From Xanthomonas sp. DAR 80977 (GTDB lineage: Bacteria; Pseudomonadota; Gammaproteobacteria; Xanthomonadales; Xanthomonadaceae): a DNA stretch of 64,000 nucleotides. Numbering within the stretch: position 1 is the first letter of the stretch; the number at the start of each line of letters is the position of its first letter. The notes under the pieces are model-generated. The model was given only the letters and a program-made list of their open reading frames with translations, ran no database searches and had not been told where the DNA came from. The translations under genes and the position numbers were made by a program. The DNA is taken from assembly GCF_041240605.1 (NCBI RefSeq), contig NZ_CP162487.1:1309001-1373000 (forward strand), in the 5' to 3' direction. Of the stretch, positions 62,605 to 64,000 are shown in pieces.

Positions 62605-63999
62605 TCAGCGGCGCGCCGCCAGGCGCAGGCCGCGCGGGGTCAGCCAGCGCTCCAGTCCCTCGAACAGCGCCTGCACCAGCAGCGCGAGCGCCGCCGCCGG
62701 AACCGCGCCTTCCAGGATCAGGCCGATGTCGTCCAGGCGGATGCCGGTCAGGATCGGCTGGCCGTAGCCGCCGGCGCCGATCAGCGCGCCCAGCGTGGCG
62801 GTGCCGACGTTGATCACCGCCGCGGTCTTGATCCCGGCCAGGATGGTGCGCAAGGCCAGCGGCAGTTCGATCCGCCACAGCCGCGTGCCGGGCGGCAGGC
62901 CGATCGCCGCGGCGGTTTCGCGCAGTTCGCGGGCGATGCCGGTCAGGCCGGCATGGGTGTTGCGCACGATCGGCAGCAGGCTGTACAGGAACAGCGCGGC
63001 GATCGCCGGCTTGGCGCCGATGCCGAACAGCGGGATCATGAACACGAACACCGCCAGCGAGGGCAGCGTCTGCAGCACGCCGGTCAGCGACAGCACCACC
63101 TGGCCGAGCCGCGGCCGGTAGGCGGCGACGATGCCCAGCGGCAGCGCCACCAGCAGGGCCAGGCCCAGCGACAGGCCGACCAGCGCGAGGTGTTCGCGGC
63201 TGCGTTGCAGCAGGCGCGCCAGCCGGCTGTCCTGCGCCGGTTCCGCGACGCCCAGCCACTGCGCGGCGATCGCGCTTTCGGCGCGCTTGTCCAGTTTCGC
63301 CTCGGCGTTGAGCCGTTGCATGGTCGCCGCGTCGATGCGCCCGCCCAGGCCATCCAGCGCCTGCACGAAGCGCGGCGCGCGCTGCGCCAGGTCGCTGCGA
63401 TACAGGAACACCGCGGCGTAGCGCGGAAAGTAGCGGCGGTCGTCCTGCAGCACCAGCAGGTCGTGCGCCGGGATCTCGGCGTCGGTGCTGTACAGGTCGG
63501 TGATGTCGATCGTGCCGCTGTCCAGCGCGCGATAGGCCAGGTCGTGGTCCAGCCCGGTCGGGGTCTGCGGCAGCCGGTAGGCCGCGCGCACCCCGGGCCA
63601 GCCGTCGGCGCGCGACACGAACTCGTTGCTGAGCCCGAGCTTCAGCGACGGATGCGCGGCCAGGTCGGAGATGCGGGCGATGCCCAGCGCCTGCGCGCGC
63701 TGCCGGCGCATGCCGAACGCATAGGTGTTGTCGAAGCCCAGCGGTGCGCTCATCGCCAGGCCGTGCGCGGCCAGGGCGCGGCGCAACGCGGCATCGTCGG
63801 CGTCGGGCAGCTGCAGCAGTTCCGTGGCCAGGGTGCCGGTGTATTCGGCGTAGGCGTCGATCGAACCCTGCTGCAGCGCGCGCCACAGGATGCGGGTGCC
63901 GCCGAGCTGGCGCCGGTGTTCGACCTGCACGCCGGCCTGGCGCCCGGCGCCGGCGGCGATCTCGCCGAGCACCACCGCCTCGGTGAAGTTCTTCGAGCC
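62605..63999 (-). CDS. Osmolyte ABC transporter: substrate-binding domain fused to permease (partial)
   Basis: The product imports a quaternary ammonium osmolyte such as glycine betaine or choline. The coding runs past the right edge, so the N-terminus is missing. The visible 464 residues begin with GSKNFTEAVVLGE, the usual start of the mature OpuAC-type binding domain (then QGSIDAYAEYTGTLATELL and TGLDHDLAYRALDSGTIDIT), and continue into an OpuAB-type permease (LALVGLSLGLALLVALPLGI; the EAA-like loop ELRETAAAIGLPPGTRLWRI). So one protein carries both functions. The ATPase gene would lie to the right, outside the window. Confidence 0.9.
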   Translation of the reverse strand, partial: GSKNFTEAVVLGEIAAGAGRQAGVQVEHRRQLGGTRILWRALQQGSIDAYAEYTGTLATELLQLPDADDAALRRALAAHGLAMSAPLGFDNTYAFGMRRQRAQALGIARISDLAAHPSLKLGLSNEFVSRADGWPGVRAAYRLPQTPTGLDHDLAYRALDSGTIDITDLYSTDAEIPAHDLLVLQDDRRYFPRYAAVFLYRSDLAQRAPRFVQALDGLGGRIDAATMQRLNAEAKLDKRAESAIAAQWLGVAEPAQDSRLARLLQRSREHLALVGLSLGLALLVALPLGIVAAYRPRLGQVVLSLTGVLQTLPSLAVFVFMIPLFGIGAKPAIAALFLYSLLPIVRNTHAGLTGIARELRETAAAIGLPPGTRLWRIELPLALRTILAGIKTAAVINVGTATLGALIGAGGYGQPILTGIRLDDIGLILEGAVPAAALALLVQALFEGLERWLTPRGLRLAARR

Positions 64000-64000
64000 G

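Overview
The window is high-GC DNA from a gammaproteobacterium of the Xanthomonadaceae, most likely a Xanthomonas. This rests on the conserved block pilD-pilC/pilA/pilB/pilRS/sucCD with a ColR/ColS-type two-component system nearby, on the cysJI / cysD-cysNC arrangement, and on two families of short intergenic repeats typical of the group. The species is not determined from the sequence.

Layout: 1-5384 sulfate assimilation (cysI and cysJ leftward, cysD and a fused cysNC rightward). 5557-8729 a small membrane protein, a GT4 glycosyltransferase translationally coupled to a NodB-type deacetylase, and a GNAT acetyltransferase. 8818-14411 an amino acid:sodium symporter, an unrecognised secreted protein, a SpoU-type RNA methyltransferase and a carboxylesterase. 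14412-18206 a segment that looks less GC-rich, with an unusual cassette: a glutamate mutase S-like B12 subunit, an aspartokinase-like kinase and a glutamate mutase E-like subunit. 18397-29006 a LacI regulator, M28 peptidase, MscL, FAH-family hydrolase, small membrane protein, Rieske protein, SLC13 transporter, TrmB, ThiG/ThiS and a GDSL esterase autotransporter. 29216-31800 a tRNA-Gly(CCC) followed by a decayed island: a broken integrase, two unrecognised genes and a broken gene resembling HxsD. 31831-41783 a serine hydrolase, Tat-exported phospholipase C, TonB-dependent receptor, RimK-like ligase, small exported protein and the ColR/ColS-like pair. 41896-51276 coaE and the type IV pilus genes, with a sigma-54 promoter before pilA. 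51576-64000 sucCD, a PQQ dehydrogenase, nadE, egtD/egtB with a divergent PLP enzyme, and the edge of an osmolyte ABC transporter fusion.

Most genes are core metabolism. PilS/PilR and the sigma-54 promoter before pilA form a recognisable control circuit. The main candidate for something little described is the glutamate mutase/aspartokinase-like cassette at 15154-18206. It could make 3-methylaspartate from glutamate and then phosphorylate it. Two repeat families recur: an inverted-arm element (five sites), which has also entered the coding ends of cysNC and trmB, and a REP-like element that forms tandem arrays before nadE and beside the ABC transporter.
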